Shown here piece after piece: positions 1 through 9,760 of a stretch of DNA of 64,000 bases. The first letter of the stretch is position 1. Each line of letters starts with the position of its first letter. The stretch spans positions 42,997 to 106,996 of the forward strand of contig NZ_JAIVFQ010000019.1 in the NCBI RefSeq assembly GCF_020829495.1, read 5' to 3'. Position numbers and translations under genes: made by a program. This DNA is from Nostoc favosum CHAB5714 (lineage in GTDB: Bacteria > Cyanobacteriota > Cyanobacteriia > Cyanobacteriales > Nostocaceae). The notes below the pieces were generated by a model. It saw only the letters and a list, made by a program, of their open reading frames with translations. It did not search any database and was not told the DNA's origin.

Positions 1-492
1 AATGCCTTTGAGGGGCGGGGTGGTAATGTCACTATCAATACTCAAGGAATCTTCCCTTCTTCTGATAGTAAAATTACAGCTACTTCAGACAGAGGAATTG
101 ACGGTATAGTTCAAATAAATACTTTACAATTTGATTTCATTAAAGCAGCGTTCGTTCCACCAGCAATTAATATTCCTACAGTTGCTCAGATTTGCGCTAC
201 GCAATCGGGTAAAGCACCTAATGAGTTTGTGGACAGAGGATCTGGGGGTATTCCACAAAGCCCAAGCGATCCCCTCAACAGCACTTATGGCTGGAGAGAT
301 GAGCGACAACCTATTTCCACTAAACAATCACAACAGCCAATACAGATCGAAGTAGATCAAGAATATGTAGAAGCACAAGGATGGAAAGACAATGGAAATG
401 GTACAGTAAGTTTTACAACTAAACCAAAAGAAGTGATTTCTTATGGTTCTTTATCAGACTCACCTTGTCACAATTCTCAGAAATATAAATAG
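1..492 (+). CDS. C-terminal part of a two-partner secretion exoprotein (TpsA, filamentous-haemagglutinin type), 5' end outside window
   Basis: The frame is open from base 1 and ends at a TAA at 490-492, so about 163 C-terminal residues are visible. The first residues continue a beta-helix style repeat (GGNVTINTQGIF), typical of the haemagglutinin passenger. They are followed by the tail common in cyanobacterial TpsA proteins: one Cys (ICATQSG), a GSGGIP/PSDPL stretch, and a YGWRDER motif before a short terminal domain. The TpsB transporter gene starts 248 bp downstream on the same strand, which supports a secretion pair. The passenger would be exported across the outer membrane. What it binds cannot be told from this fragment. 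The family call rests on the tail pattern and the neighbour. Confidence 0.75.
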   Translation, partial: NAFEGRGGNVTINTQGIFPSSDSKITATSDRGIDGIVQINTLQFDFIKAAFVPPAINIPTVAQICATQSGKAPNEFVDRGSGGIPQSPSDPLNSTYGWRDERQPISTKQSQQPIQIEVDQEYVEAQGWKDNGNGTVSFTTKPKEVISYGSLSDSPCHNSQKYK

Positions 493-739
493 AAGGATAC
501 AGAGAGCATTGAAATAAAACAGCAGCTTTATGTAGCTAAACATAATTAATGACATAATTTCATTGCGAATGCAGCGAAGCCTAATGTAGGCGAAGCATTC
601 TCGAAGGGTAGCAATCCCAGTCCTTGCGATTTCTATCAGGGCAAACGCGAGGGCTGTAAATATTTTTGTTCATCTACTTAGCTGCTTTTATTAGATAATG
701 AAAAAGTTTAAAAAGTTGCTTCTATGTTAAGAAAATGCT
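493..739. other. Intergenic region between tpsA-like and tpsB-like genes
   Basis: About 250 bp without a supported gene. It holds short GCGAAGC-type repeats near 570-610, common in Nostoc intergenic DNA, and AT-rich sequence before the next start. No clear terminator was seen. Confidence 0.4.
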
Positions 740-2491
740 ATGTCGTCCAAATATCGATACTTAAATGTGTTCGGAGCAACTTTTTTTCTAGCAATTCCGA
801 TATCAACAACTAACCCGCTTTTAGCAAAAACAGCACCTCCAAGACTCTTTACACAGCAAATACCAACAATTCCTCAGAGTCCACAAGTTCCTTCTCCAAT
901 AGAAAGAAGAGAAGAACTGCAAATACCTCCTGCTTCAGTGCCTATGCCTGAAATTCCCAAAATAAACCGAGAAAAAATTAAAGTTGAAAGGTTCATATTC
1001 AAAGGCAATACTGTCTTATCAACTCAACAACTAGAATCAGTAGTTGCTTCTTACACAGGCAGAGAAATTACATTTTCAGAATTGCTCGAAGCTCGTACAG
1101 CAGTCACGAGGCTGTACACTGAACAAGGATATCTAACTTCTGGAGCCTTCTTTCCTGTTAAAGAGAATCAAGCGATTACAGCCAGTGGAGGAGTAGTCAC
1201 TATACAAATTGTTGAAGGCAAGTTAGAGAAAATCAATGTTATGGGTAGCGCACGATTACAAAATTATATTCGTGAACGCTTACGGACAAACACTACTGAA
1301 GTATTTAATAGCAAACATTTGCTGACAGCTTTGCAATTATTGCAAACAGATCCTTTGGTTGAGAAAATTTCTACAGTTATAGATAAAGGCTCTCAATCAA
1401 GTACTTCTGTTTTAAACGTTACAGTCCAAGCACGTCAACCCTTTAGAATTGAAGCTTTCTTAGATAACTCTCGCTCACCTGCCATTGGCAGTTTTCAGAG
1501 ACGAGTTGAGTTAAGCAATGCTAACCTCTTGGGACTAGGAGATCGGTTGAGTCTGGGGTATAGAAACACTGAGGGCAGTAATACTCTAACAGCTGATTAT
1601 TCTATTCCTCTCAATTCCCAAAACGGGACTGTGCAGTTTTTTTATGCAAATTCTTCTGCCAATGTTATTGAGCGTCCTTTTAGCAGACTAGATATTCTTT
1701 CTGGTGCTCGTGCTTACGAAGTGACTTTGCGTCAGCCAATACTACGACAAGCCAGCCCTAATTCAACTCAAGAATTTGCTTTAGGATTGACAGCTTCCCG
1801 ACTAGAGAGCGAGTCATCATTACTCAACACTCCTTTTCCTTTAAGTGCTGGCGCAGATTCTAAAGGGCGAACGCGAATTTTCGCTCTCAGATTTTTTCAA
1901 GAATGGACACAACGCACAAGACAAGGAGCATTATTGGCACGCTCCCAGTTCAATTTGGGAGTTGGTGCAATTGATGCCACAGTTAACGATTCCGCTCCTG
2001 ACAGTCGCTTCTTCTCTTGGCGAGGACAAGCTTCATGGCTACAGCGTTTAGCAGCGAATGGTACATCCTTGGTTGTCAGAGCAGATATTCAGCTAGCTTC
2101 TCGCCCTCTTGTGCCATTAGAACAATTTGCTAATGGTGGTATAAATTCGGTCAGGGGTTACAGACAGGATACATTTTTGTCTGATAACGGAGCTTTACTA
2201 TCAATTGAAGCACGTATTCCCGCTTGGAGAACAGACACTGAACAATTACAGGTCATTCCCTTTTTTGATGTGGGAACTTCCTGGAATAATACTACTGGTA
2301 AAGATACTGGAATAACAGTATTTACAGGAACACTGGCATCTATCGGGCTTGGTATACAGTACCAGTTAGAAGATCGCCTTAATGCTCGTCTTGATTGGGG
2401 CGTTCCTTTGATCCCTGCTGACACTAACTCAAATTTAGAAACATGGCAAGAAAACGGATTTTATTTTTCTATCAATTACCGACTGCTTTAA
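740..2491 (+). CDS. TpsB outer-membrane transporter (ShlB/FhaC/HecB family)
   Basis: A 583-residue protein with an N-terminal signal sequence (hydrophobic ATFFLAIPIS ending near LLAKTAPP) and a Pro-rich linker. A POTRA region follows at about residues 85-165 (VERFIFKGNTVLS through VVTIQIVEGKLEKI), then a beta-barrel. The barrel carries the family motifs RSPAIGSFQRRVEL near residue 245 and GGINSVRGYR near residue 470, and ends in an aromatic/Leu strand (FYFSINYRLL). Length and order match FhaC-type transporters that secrete a TpsA partner, here the upstream fragment. Its 3' end overlaps the next gene by 49 bp, which suggests an operon. Membership of the family is clear; the specificity for the upstream passenger is inferred from adjacency. 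Confidence 0.92.
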   Translation: MSSKYRYLNVFGATFFLAIPISTTNPLLAKTAPPRLFTQQIPTIPQSPQVPSPIERREELQIPPASVPMPEIPKINREKIKVERFIFKGNTVLSTQQLESVVASYTGREITFSELLEARTAVTRLYTEQGYLTSGAFFPVKENQAITASGGVVTIQIVEGKLEKINVMGSARLQNYIRERLRTNTTEVFNSKHLLTALQLLQTDPLVEKISTVIDKGSQSSTSVLNVTVQARQPFRIEAFLDNSRSPAIGSFQRRVELSNANLLGLGDRLSLGYRNTEGSNTLTADYSIPLNSQNGTVQFFYANSSANVIERPFSRLDILSGARAYEVTLRQPILRQASPNSTQEFALGLTASRLESESSLLNTPFPLSAGADSKGRTRIFALRFFQEWTQRTRQGALLARSQFNLGVGAIDATVNDSAPDSRFFSWRGQASWLQRLAANGTSLVVRADIQLASRPLVPLEQFANGGINSVRGYRQDTFLSDNGALLSIEARIPAWRTDTEQLQVIPFFDVGTSWNNTTGKDTGITVFTGTLASIGLGIQYQLEDRLNARLDWGVPLIPADTNSNLETWQENGFYFSINYRLL

Positions 2492-4986
2492 AATATTTAA
2501 TCTTGGGACTATCTTTAACGGTAGTGATAGTTTTATGTCAAGTCCAAGCCAAATCCCAAACTTCTGCAAATTTAGAACAGTCTCAAGCACAACTTCTCAA
2601 TCAACAAGGATTTGAAGAGTTAAATAAAGGACAGCCTCAAGCCGCATTACAAACATGGAAAGCAGCTTACAATATTTACTACAAATTAAAAGATTCTGAT
2701 GGCATTGCTGGTAGCTTAATTAATCAAAGTTTAGCACTACAAGCAAGTGGTTCATATCTTAGTGCTTGTCAAACTCTAAGCAAGATTCTAGAGCTAGAGG
2801 ATTGGATTTGCTCTAGCCCGATTGAATTACGGGAAATTTCTCAACAAGCCTATCTAGAGACGTTAAAGTTTGCTTTGGAAAAACAGCCATTTTCAAGAGT
2901 CAGAATTATTGGACTCCGCAATCTAGGTGATGTGCTGCGGCTGATTGGTAATCCAGAAGCATCTTCGATTATATTATTCAATGCTATGGCAATGGCTGAA
3001 ACTCTAGATTCAAAACAATCAGATATTTATAATCAAATTTTATTGAGTTTAGGTAATACAGAACGTGCCCTTTACATCCAAGCTAAAGGGAAATATCAGC
3101 TAACTGATGATGTATTTACTAAACAGAAATCACTTAAAAAACTTAAGTCAAAAGCTCAAAATGCTCTGAAATTTTATCAAGAGTTAGCAGGCAGAAAACA
3201 AAATGTACTTCCCCTGCAAGCAAAAATCAACCAGTTAAGTTTAATCTTAGAGATAGAAAAGTGGAAGAGCATAGTAATTTTAGAAAATCCAACTACAAAT
3301 GAATACCTTCAAACATTAGTTAATAGCTTATTAAGTCGCCCGGAAAGATTTGAATCATTCCCTGCAATCGAATCTATCTATGCTCAACTTAATATCGCTC
3401 AGAGTTTAGTGCAAATTGACCAAGATATCCAGTTAAAGCAACTTGTTTTCTCCAGAAAAGATAATCCGTTATCAATTTCATTACTATTAGCGAATAAAGC
3501 TAACACTTTAGCCCAAAAGCTGAATAATAACCGAGCCGAATCTTATGCATTAGGAACGATTGCTACCATCTACAACTCTTTAGGTAAAACACTTGAAGCA
3601 ACACAATATTTTGAAAAAGCTATGGGACTAGCTCAATCAGTACAAGCTTGGGATATTGCTTATGAGTGGCAATGGCAATTAGGACGTTTATATCGAGTCT
3701 TAAGAAAAGTTGATAAAGCCAATCAAGTATATGAATCTGCTATTAACAGTCTTGAACAAGTTCGAGGTAATCTTCTAGGGGTAAACCCGGAAATTCAATT
3801 TAATTTCAAGGATAAAGTTGAACCTATTTACCATGAATATATGGAGTTGTTATTTTCCCAAGATGAGGTAAAGTCAAAACGAGCAGTTGAAATTCAAGAG
3901 AAGCTAAGACTCGCTGAAATAGAGAATTTTTTACAATGTGGTAGATTGAATTTATCTTCTTTAAGGAATGAACAAACTCTAAAAGAATTATTTCCAATTA
4001 TTTATTTAATTAAGTTGAGAGAGCAAGTAGAAGTAGTTGTTAGAACACCCCAAAAATTTTATCGCCATACAGTAGACTTTAACCAAATAGCTGACCCCAT
4101 TGATAATTTACTTAAAATTGTTCAAAAAAAGCAGTTTGTTAGAACTGAAGATGTTAACTATTTTATCTATTCTAAAACTCTTTATAACCTCTTGTTTTCT
4201 CCGATTAAGCAGTATCTTCCTAGTTCAGGAAGTTTAGGATTTGTTCTAGATAGCTATTTCCAGAATTTACCTATCGATATGTTATATGATGGAAAAAAAT
4301 ATTTGACTGATTCATATAGCATTGTCACAGCTTCAAGCTTTCAACAATTGCACAATCATTCGGCTAAATTCCAAAATTCTAATATTTTAATTGGCGGGAT
4401 TTCTCAACCTAGTCCTAGTCTTAACGACCCCTCAGTTCCTAAAAATTTACCAGCTTTGCCAGAAGTCAAAGCAGAAATTGAAAATATCAAAAAAAATACT
4501 ACTTCTGTTTTAACTTTAATTGATAGTGATTTTAATAGTCGCAGCTTTCAACAAAAAATTGAAAAAAATTCATTTTCTTTAGTTCATTTGAGTACTCACG
4601 CTCAATTCAGTTCTGACCCTGAACAAACCTTTGTCTTGACTTGGGACAAACCTTTAAATGTCAAAGACTTGAAATTTTTGCTCAAAAATGAAGGCGACAC
4701 AATTAATTTACTTGTTTTAAGTGCTTGTCAAACTGCAAAGGGTGATAAACGCTCTGCCCTTGGAATTGCTGGAATAGCTGTACAAGCCGGAGCACGCAGT
4801 ACATTAGCTAGTTTGTGGCTAGTTGATGCTGATTCTACTGCTCTATTGATGGAGGAGTTCTACAAAGGATTGAAAAATGGACTTGTTTTACCAGAAGCAC
4901 TAAGACTTGCAAAACTGAGTTTGTTGTCTAGTGAAAAATATTTCCATCCCTATTACTGGGCTGGCTTTATTCTTGTTGGCAACTGA
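2443..4986 (+). CDS. TPR-CHAT protein (caspase-like protease domain), membrane-anchored or exported
   Basis: The 847 residues begin with a basic stretch and a hydrophobic segment (YLILGLSLTVVIVLCQ, about residues 17-35), a signal or anchor. Helical TPR-like repeats follow at about 40-450, and a CHAT domain at the C-terminus. The catalytic pair is visible: His in LVHLSTHAQF (His719) and Cys in VLSACQTAKG (Cys762), followed by the usual GIAGIAVQAGARS and YYWAGFILVG stretches. CHAT domains are caspase-fold proteases. In cyanobacteria they often sit beside TPS secretion genes, as here. The start lies inside tpsB, giving a 49-bp overlap; a later TTG near 2503 would lose the basic N-region, so the ATG is preferred. 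Substrate unknown. Confidence 0.9.
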   Translation: MARKRILFFYQLPTALKYLILGLSLTVVIVLCQVQAKSQTSANLEQSQAQLLNQQGFEELNKGQPQAALQTWKAAYNIYYKLKDSDGIAGSLINQSLALQASGSYLSACQTLSKILELEDWICSSPIELREISQQAYLETLKFALEKQPFSRVRIIGLRNLGDVLRLIGNPEASSIILFNAMAMAETLDSKQSDIYNQILLSLGNTERALYIQAKGKYQLTDDVFTKQKSLKKLKSKAQNALKFYQELAGRKQNVLPLQAKINQLSLILEIEKWKSIVILENPTTNEYLQTLVNSLLSRPERFESFPAIESIYAQLNIAQSLVQIDQDIQLKQLVFSRKDNPLSISLLLANKANTLAQKLNNNRAESYALGTIATIYNSLGKTLEATQYFEKAMGLAQSVQAWDIAYEWQWQLGRLYRVLRKVDKANQVYESAINSLEQVRGNLLGVNPEIQFNFKDKVEPIYHEYMELLFSQDEVKSKRAVEIQEKLRLAEIENFLQCGRLNLSSLRNEQTLKELFPIIYLIKLREQVEVVVRTPQKFYRHTVDFNQIADPIDNLLKIVQKKQFVRTEDVNYFIYSKTLYNLLFSPIKQYLPSSGSLGFVLDSYFQNLPIDMLYDGKKYLTDSYSIVTASSFQQLHNHSAKFQNSNILIGGISQPSPSLNDPSVPKNLPALPEVKAEIENIKKNTTSVLTLIDSDFNSRSFQQKIEKNSFSLVHLSTHAQFSSDPEQTFVLTWDKPLNVKDLKFLLKNEGDTINLLVLSACQTAKGDKRSALGIAGIAVQAGARSTLASLWLVDADSTALLMEEFYKGLKNGLVLPEALRLAKLSLLSSEKYFHPYYWAGFILVGN

Positions 4987-5051
4987 GTCAAAAAGCATGT
5001 CAGTGGAAGCATAAGTTGTCTACTGCTTCCATTTATAGACCAGTTATCGTC

Positions 5052-5255
5052 CAGGGCGGCCGCATCTAAATTACTCTTGATCACAACTAAGTTGAGAAGC
5101 AACGAAAAATTAGCTTTTCTCGTTTAATTTATTTTCCAAGACTCAATGCAATGTCTACGACGGGCTATTCGGTGTCGCTAAAACAGAGCTTAATGAGATT
5201 ATTCTCAAGTCTATTGAGAATAAAATAGTTTTATTGACGTGATGCGGCCGCCCTG
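5052..5255. mobile_element. 204-bp MITE with 15-bp perfect terminal inverted repeats and 10-bp target duplication
   Basis: The element starts with CAGGGCGGCCGCATC (5052-5066) and ends with its exact reverse complement (5241-5255), each arm containing a NotI-type octamer. The 10 bases AGTTATCGTC flank it on both sides (5042-5051 and 5256-5265), a direct target-site duplication. Inside there is no usable reading frame but a strong hairpin, TTATTCTCAA / TTGAGAATAA (5199-5208 and 5214-5223, 5-nt loop). A 10-bp duplication and short G/C-rich ends would fit mobilisation by an IS4-type transposase; that assignment is inferred. It sits between convergent genes and disrupts none. Confidence 0.85.
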
Positions 5256-5329
5256 AGTTATCGTCCCACCGACAAAGCACTGTGCAACAACTTATGGTGT
5301 CGTCTGCAACGAGTCAGCACTGGTTAAAT

Positions 5330-6361
5330 CTAACCGCCCCTTGCTCTTTCTCGTCTTTTCTGGCTCTGATCTGCAATTTTCGCTCCTGCTTCTGCTTTGA
5401 CTAATTCATCGGCATTATTCTCTTTTCGAGCTAATTTGGTTGCAGTTGCATATGCAGATATGGCCGCAGATGGCAAGTATGCCTCTAGGTAGCGATCGCC
5501 TAATAATCGATAGATAGTGGGATTTTTACTACCTGCTTTTGCTCTTGCCTTTAACACCAGAATCGATTCGTTCACCAAGTTCTCTGTTTCGTATACACTA
5601 TCTACATCAATAGCCAATTCATCTTGGAACTGATTGAGACTTTGAAGACGATTGATTGTCGTCGCTATCTCTTGTGCCTTATCAGTAGGGACTATCAGGA
5701 GGATGGAGGCACTAGCAGCAATCGGCTCATCTCCACGATTAGCAATGACGTTTACATTGTAAACATTCCCTGACTCCATAGCTGGCTGATCTTTCGGGTA
5801 TGGCAGTTGAGTTGCCTTAACCTCAACTGACCAGTTAACTCCTTTGCCTTCGATTTGCACCATATAGCTAGTAGCTTCAGGAGTGGCAGACCAAGATAGT
5901 ATCGGATTAGTATTTAAAATGACGACACCATAGGGAGTGATTAATGTAGGTATATTTTCATCTTCCCCTGGCCCTTTGGGTGTCACACAGGTATACCCAT
6001 TTTTCAAAGTACAATTCTCAAATCGGCGCTGGGAAAGCGGTAAACAATGTTCACTTACAGTACTATCTGTGAGGTATAAAAGCTTTCCATGTGAATAACA
6101 AAAAATTTCAACCTTACGCCCACGAACTGGATGAATTTTGTCATCTTTACAAAGCTTACTTTGGGGTGTCCAATTGATATCGCCACTAATAACTTTTGCT
6201 ACAACTTCACAGTCTCGCTCATGTGAATCGCTTCTACCTACTGATTGAGCTTGTCCCCCTGCACTGCTAAAGCTTGAAAACAACAGTATTAATGCAATGG
6301 CTACGAATTGAGAGTTTGAAACTTTTTTTCTTTTGGCTGTTGACTTTGGTACAATCAGCAT
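5330..6361 (-). CDS. Exported protein of unknown function with a fibronectin-like middle and helical C-terminus
   Basis: 343 residues. The N-terminus is basic (KSTAKRKK) followed by a hydrophobic run (FVAIALILLFSSFSSAGGQAQ) that looks like a signal peptide. The mature part has paired cysteines (CEVVAK, SKLCKDD, IFCYSH, EHCLPL, ENCTL, YTCVT). A beta-rich stretch follows (NPILSWSATPEATSYMVQIEG) resembling a fibronectin-III/WSXXP-type domain, then a helical C-terminal region with TPR-like spacing ending in a basic tail. It lies 59 bp downstream of the kinase gene on the same strand and probably forms the end of the minus-strand operon with the kinase and the STAND ATPase. I do not recognise a specific function; a periplasmic partner of the CHAT or secretion genes is a guess. 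Confidence 0.75.
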   Translation of the reverse strand: MLIVPKSTAKRKKVSNSQFVAIALILLFSSFSSAGGQAQSVGRSDSHERDCEVVAKVISGDINWTPQSKLCKDDKIHPVRGRKVEIFCYSHGKLLYLTDSTVSEHCLPLSQRRFENCTLKNGYTCVTPKGPGEDENIPTLITPYGVVILNTNPILSWSATPEATSYMVQIEGKGVNWSVEVKATQLPYPKDQPAMESGNVYNVNVIANRGDEPIAASASILLIVPTDKAQEIATTINRLQSLNQFQDELAIDVDSVYETENLVNESILVLKARAKAGSKNPTIYRLLGDRYLEAYLPSAAISAYATATKLARKENNADELVKAEAGAKIADQSQKRRERARGG

Positions 6362-6420
6362 TCCTATTATTTAGTAATTTTCTATCTATTTGATAGCTTA
6401 TCGAAATTCACGCACCTTAG

Positions 6421-8160
6421 TCAATTTGTTGGAAAAATGCGCTGTAGAATTTGTTGTTTCCATTCTGAGATTTCTGGTAGACCAGAATTATTTGATATTA
6501 AGCAAACTTCCCAATGTGTCCTAGCATTATCCAACTCACCTAACGCTTCTTGTGTTTTTGCTAGCAAGCAGTGAGCATCTACTCTTCGAGAATCTAATTT
6601 CACCGATTTCTGCAAGTAATCTTTGGCCTCTGCGTAACGCTGTTGTTTGAATCTTGCCCAGCCTAAATTTTTGTACAAGGCTGCTTGCCATACTGGATCT
6701 GAAGTGCCTTTCAATCCTTCAAGTGCTAGTTGTGCTGCCTCAGAGTATTTTTCTTGTATATTTTTGAGCCGTGATAAATTGTTGACAGCATTCATCGGTT
6801 GATTCTTGCCGTACTTAATCGATAACTTGTATTGCTGCTCTGCTTGGTCATATTGACCTTGCTCATCGTAAAAATTGCCGAGATTATAGTGCAGTTCCCA
6901 AGCATTAGGCTTGAGTTTGAAAGCTTTTTGGTAGTTCTCAATTGCACAGTTGAAGTCCTGAGTTACCTGGCAAGCTACTGCCAAGTTATTATATATTTCA
7001 TCATCTTTTGGATTGTAAATTAATGCTAATTCATAATATTTTTTAGCTATTTTAGGTTCATTCATATAATGTCCAGCTTGATTAAAATAGTAAGCAGACA
7101 AAGCCAAATTAATTTGTTTAAAACTAGTATTAATAGTTGCTAATAATGAGCCTGCTAAAAATAATTTAAATATATTTGAAACCAAAAAACGATTAAGTTT
7201 TAATTTAAATGGTAAACGCTGCAAACGTTCCAATATTACTTGAGTTGTCTGTGGGCGTTGTCCTGGAAAAGGAGCCATCATGTCATCAAGTAAATCAGCA
7301 AGAGGCTTATCAATTTGTGGTGCTTTATCTCTCCAGATTAGTCTTCCTGTGTTTTGATCTATTGGTAATTCCAATAGTGATATCCCCGTTAACAAATTCA
7401 CAAAAGTTCGTCCCAAAGCATAAAAGTCTGATTGAGGCAATGCTTGACCGTTAAGTTGTTCAAGTGGAGAAAATCGAATCGTTCTAACAACTGTTACTTC
7501 ATATCCACTACTGAAACGTGTTCTTTTATTCACTCCACTAGCGCCAACTTTTGCTAAATATGTTGTGGTAATCTGTCTGGATGCTCCAAAATCAACGAGT
7601 GCCAGTTGACCATCAGGTTGATAGATAATATTTTCTGGTTTAATATCTCTATGAAAAAAGCCAGAGCGGTGTACAGATTCCAGAATATCAACTAGTTGTG
7701 CTAACCAATCCAGTGCCACTTTTTGAGGAATTATTCCATAAGATTTTAACCACTGTTGTAAATTTTCTCCTTCAACTTTTTCCATTACTAAACAGTGCAA
7801 TACTAGACGACCGTCCTTCAGTTTAAAAGTGAAATAGTCATCCACACCACACTTAGGAACTCCTGGATGATATAACGTCTGTAATATAAGTGATTCTCTC
7901 TGAACCAGACGAACTAATTTAGGATCGCTCCACCTTAGTACTTTCATTACTCTGATTCTAGATTTTGTCCCCCATGACGGCTCAACGTCTTCAACCTCAA
8001 AAACATCTGTATAGGTAGACGGATCTTCATCCAAAGAACGCAATGGGCGCAGTAAACGAATGCGCCCATCTATTAGTAAGGGATTACCACAAGCTAAACA
8101 ATTTTCAGTATCTTCAGGATTATGCCGCCTACTACACAAGGGATTTATACAGTAGCTCAC
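6421..8160 (-). CDS. Serine/threonine protein kinase with N-terminal zinc ribbon and C-terminal TPRs
   Basis: 579 residues. The N-terminus has four cysteines (Cys4, Cys9, Cys21, Cys24) in a zinc-ribbon pattern. The kinase domain spans about 33-320, with the probable catalytic Lys73 (VMKVL), HRDIKPEN at 170-177 and DFGAS at 190-194. A single hydrophobic segment near 330-345 (FKLFLAGSLLATI) likely places the kinase in the cytoplasm. TPR repeats follow from about 355 to 560, with typical NPKDDEIYNNLA and PNAWELHYNLGNFY helices. Zinc-ribbon/STPK/TPR architecture is common in filamentous cyanobacteria. The start codon overlaps the stop of the upstream STAND ATPase gene by 4 bp (ATGA), implying translational coupling. 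Targets are unknown. Confidence 0.93.
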   Translation of the reverse strand: MSYCINPLCSRRHNPEDTENCLACGNPLLIDGRIRLLRPLRSLDEDPSTYTDVFEVEDVEPSWGTKSRIRVMKVLRWSDPKLVRLVQRESLILQTLYHPGVPKCGVDDYFTFKLKDGRLVLHCLVMEKVEGENLQQWLKSYGIIPQKVALDWLAQLVDILESVHRSGFFHRDIKPENIIYQPDGQLALVDFGASRQITTTYLAKVGASGVNKRTRFSSGYEVTVVRTIRFSPLEQLNGQALPQSDFYALGRTFVNLLTGISLLELPIDQNTGRLIWRDKAPQIDKPLADLLDDMMAPFPGQRPQTTQVILERLQRLPFKLKLNRFLVSNIFKLFLAGSLLATINTSFKQINLALSAYYFNQAGHYMNEPKIAKKYYELALIYNPKDDEIYNNLAVACQVTQDFNCAIENYQKAFKLKPNAWELHYNLGNFYDEQGQYDQAEQQYKLSIKYGKNQPMNAVNNLSRLKNIQEKYSEAAQLALEGLKGTSDPVWQAALYKNLGWARFKQQRYAEAKDYLQKSVKLDSRRVDAHCLLAKTQEALGELDNARTHWEVCLISNNSGLPEISEWKQQILQRIFPTN

Positions 8161-9602
8161 GGAGAGTTTTGCTCCTGCACATAACTGGTTAATTCTTTCT
8201 TATTTGATGATTTATATACTAAACCGTATGGATCTACTAAGATATATTTCTTAATAACTGGTTCCATACCATAGCTGAGTTCATGCTTACTTGATTTCTT
8301 ACTGGCTTCAATTAACGAGCGTTGCTCTAAAGCTTCCAAAGCTGATATTACCTTTGAAATTGACATTGCTTCTAATTTTAATCGCTCTTTTAAATCATTA
8401 ATAAGCTTTGAGAAAGGGATTAAAGCAGAACTTTTTGCCATCTCCTCAGCTAAGTAAACCATTACTTGCTTTTGAAGATCAGTCAAAAGCCCACTTTGTC
8501 CAAATTGGAGATTTAACATCGCCTCAACTCGCGGGCCAATTACAGTAGTCCTATAATCGAAAAATTTTTCTAGGCTTCCCCCAAAAATGCGATTTATTCG
8601 ATCAGAAACAGCCTCTAGTTCTGACGGATTTCCACGATATGTTTCAATCAATTCTTTACATTTTTCTCCAGCTATGCCCTTTTCACGCATTAACTGGATT
8701 GCTGCATCTTCTTCTAAACCTTCTATTTGAATAGATACAATAGATGAGTTTACATTCACATAAGTAATTTCTTTTAAAGGCACTTGGCTTGTTACAATTA
8801 CACAACTCTGATGTTTTTCTTGTGTAATACCAACAAAAAAATCTTCGTATTCTAATCTTTTTTCAAAAATATTTACTGGCGCTATAGCTTCAAAACCATC
8901 TAAAACCAATAGACAACGATGTAATTGCAAATAATTTAACAATAAAGATAGCTTGGACTGAAGAGTTATATCTTCTGCTTGTTCTATATTAAAACTCTTA
9001 ATTATATCCGTAACTAAATTATCAATTGTTGAAGAACGCTTTATTGTTTTCCAAATAACATATTCGTAATTATTTGAATCTTCTAATAGTATTTCTTCTA
9101 TTAACTTTGACGCTAGTATACTTTTCCCAATTCCGGCAATTCCAATTAATGATATACACCGTTTTTTTAAAAGATTGACTTCCCTTTTTAAAATACTTAT
9201 TTCATCTTGTCGTCCATAAAAAGATGTTATTTTTGGAAAATCCCCATACAATCTAGTTGTGCCTATTAAACGATCAACATTTTGGTATGACGCTTCTAGC
9301 TTTTTCAAATATTCTTTTTTTGCTAGTTTAAGCAAAATATTTCTTAAAGTTAATTTTTTTACTTGTACTCCCTCTCCAACAACTTCTGTAAGCATTGTCC
9401 ACAACGGAGTACCTACACCAGTCTGCAAATAATGCACATTGTACCCCGAATCGTTTGCTATCTCCTTATAGTCTTTACCATCCCAAGACCCTTTGATTAA
9501 AACCATTTCAGAGGGCGACAAATATCTTCCGGTATGCTGAAGCACCCGCTCTTCTAAAATCTCTAGTACTGCTTCTAGGTCTAAATTTTTATTTGAAGAC
9601 AT
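8157..9602 (-). CDS. STAND-type ATPase with vMAP-like N-terminal helical domain and NB-ARC module
   Basis: 481 residues. The N-terminal about 100 residues (LEILEERVLQHTGRYLSPSE, then SWDGKDYKEIANDSGYN) match the DNA-binding-like helical domain found at the front of many cyanobacterial NB-ARC and WD40 proteins (vMAP type). The nucleotide site is GIAGIGKS at 154-161, with a Walker B-like RCLLVLDGFEAI near 240 and an arginine-rich sensor region (IVTSQVPLKEI). The C-terminal part is winged-helix-like and has no WD40 or TPR sensor repeats, so it is shorter than full STAND receptors. It is the first gene of a three-gene minus-strand operon with the kinase and exported protein. Such ATPases act as signal switches, some in antiviral or programmed-death pathways; a link to the CHAT protein next door is inferred. 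Confidence 0.88.
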   Translation of the reverse strand: MSSNKNLDLEAVLEILEERVLQHTGRYLSPSEMVLIKGSWDGKDYKEIANDSGYNVHYLQTGVGTPLWTMLTEVVGEGVQVKKLTLRNILLKLAKKEYLKKLEASYQNVDRLIGTTRLYGDFPKITSFYGRQDEISILKREVNLLKKRCISLIGIAGIGKSILASKLIEEILLEDSNNYEYVIWKTIKRSSTIDNLVTDIIKSFNIEQAEDITLQSKLSLLLNYLQLHRCLLVLDGFEAIAPVNIFEKRLEYEDFFVGITQEKHQSCVIVTSQVPLKEITYVNVNSSIVSIQIEGLEEDAAIQLMREKGIAGEKCKELIETYRGNPSELEAVSDRINRIFGGSLEKFFDYRTTVIGPRVEAMLNLQFGQSGLLTDLQKQVMVYLAEEMAKSSALIPFSKLINDLKERLKLEAMSISKVISALEALEQRSLIEASKKSSKHELSYGMEPVIKKYILVDPYGLVYKSSNKKELTSYVQEQNSP

Positions 9603-9760
9603 ACTTACCTACAATAGTACGTTATTAGCACTACCATAATAGCTATTCAAATTTTACCTAAAACTTTTATATAGCTTTTTTACAATTTTTAATAAAAAGC
9701 TACTTGCTATCATTACCTTTTACAGGATATAAGTTTAGAGTGCTACATTGCATAAATAAT

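Noticed and set aside
5330..6361. Lipoprotein or VirB7-like component
   Set aside because: It has a signal peptide but no lipobox Cys at the cleavage site and is far from the transfer operon.
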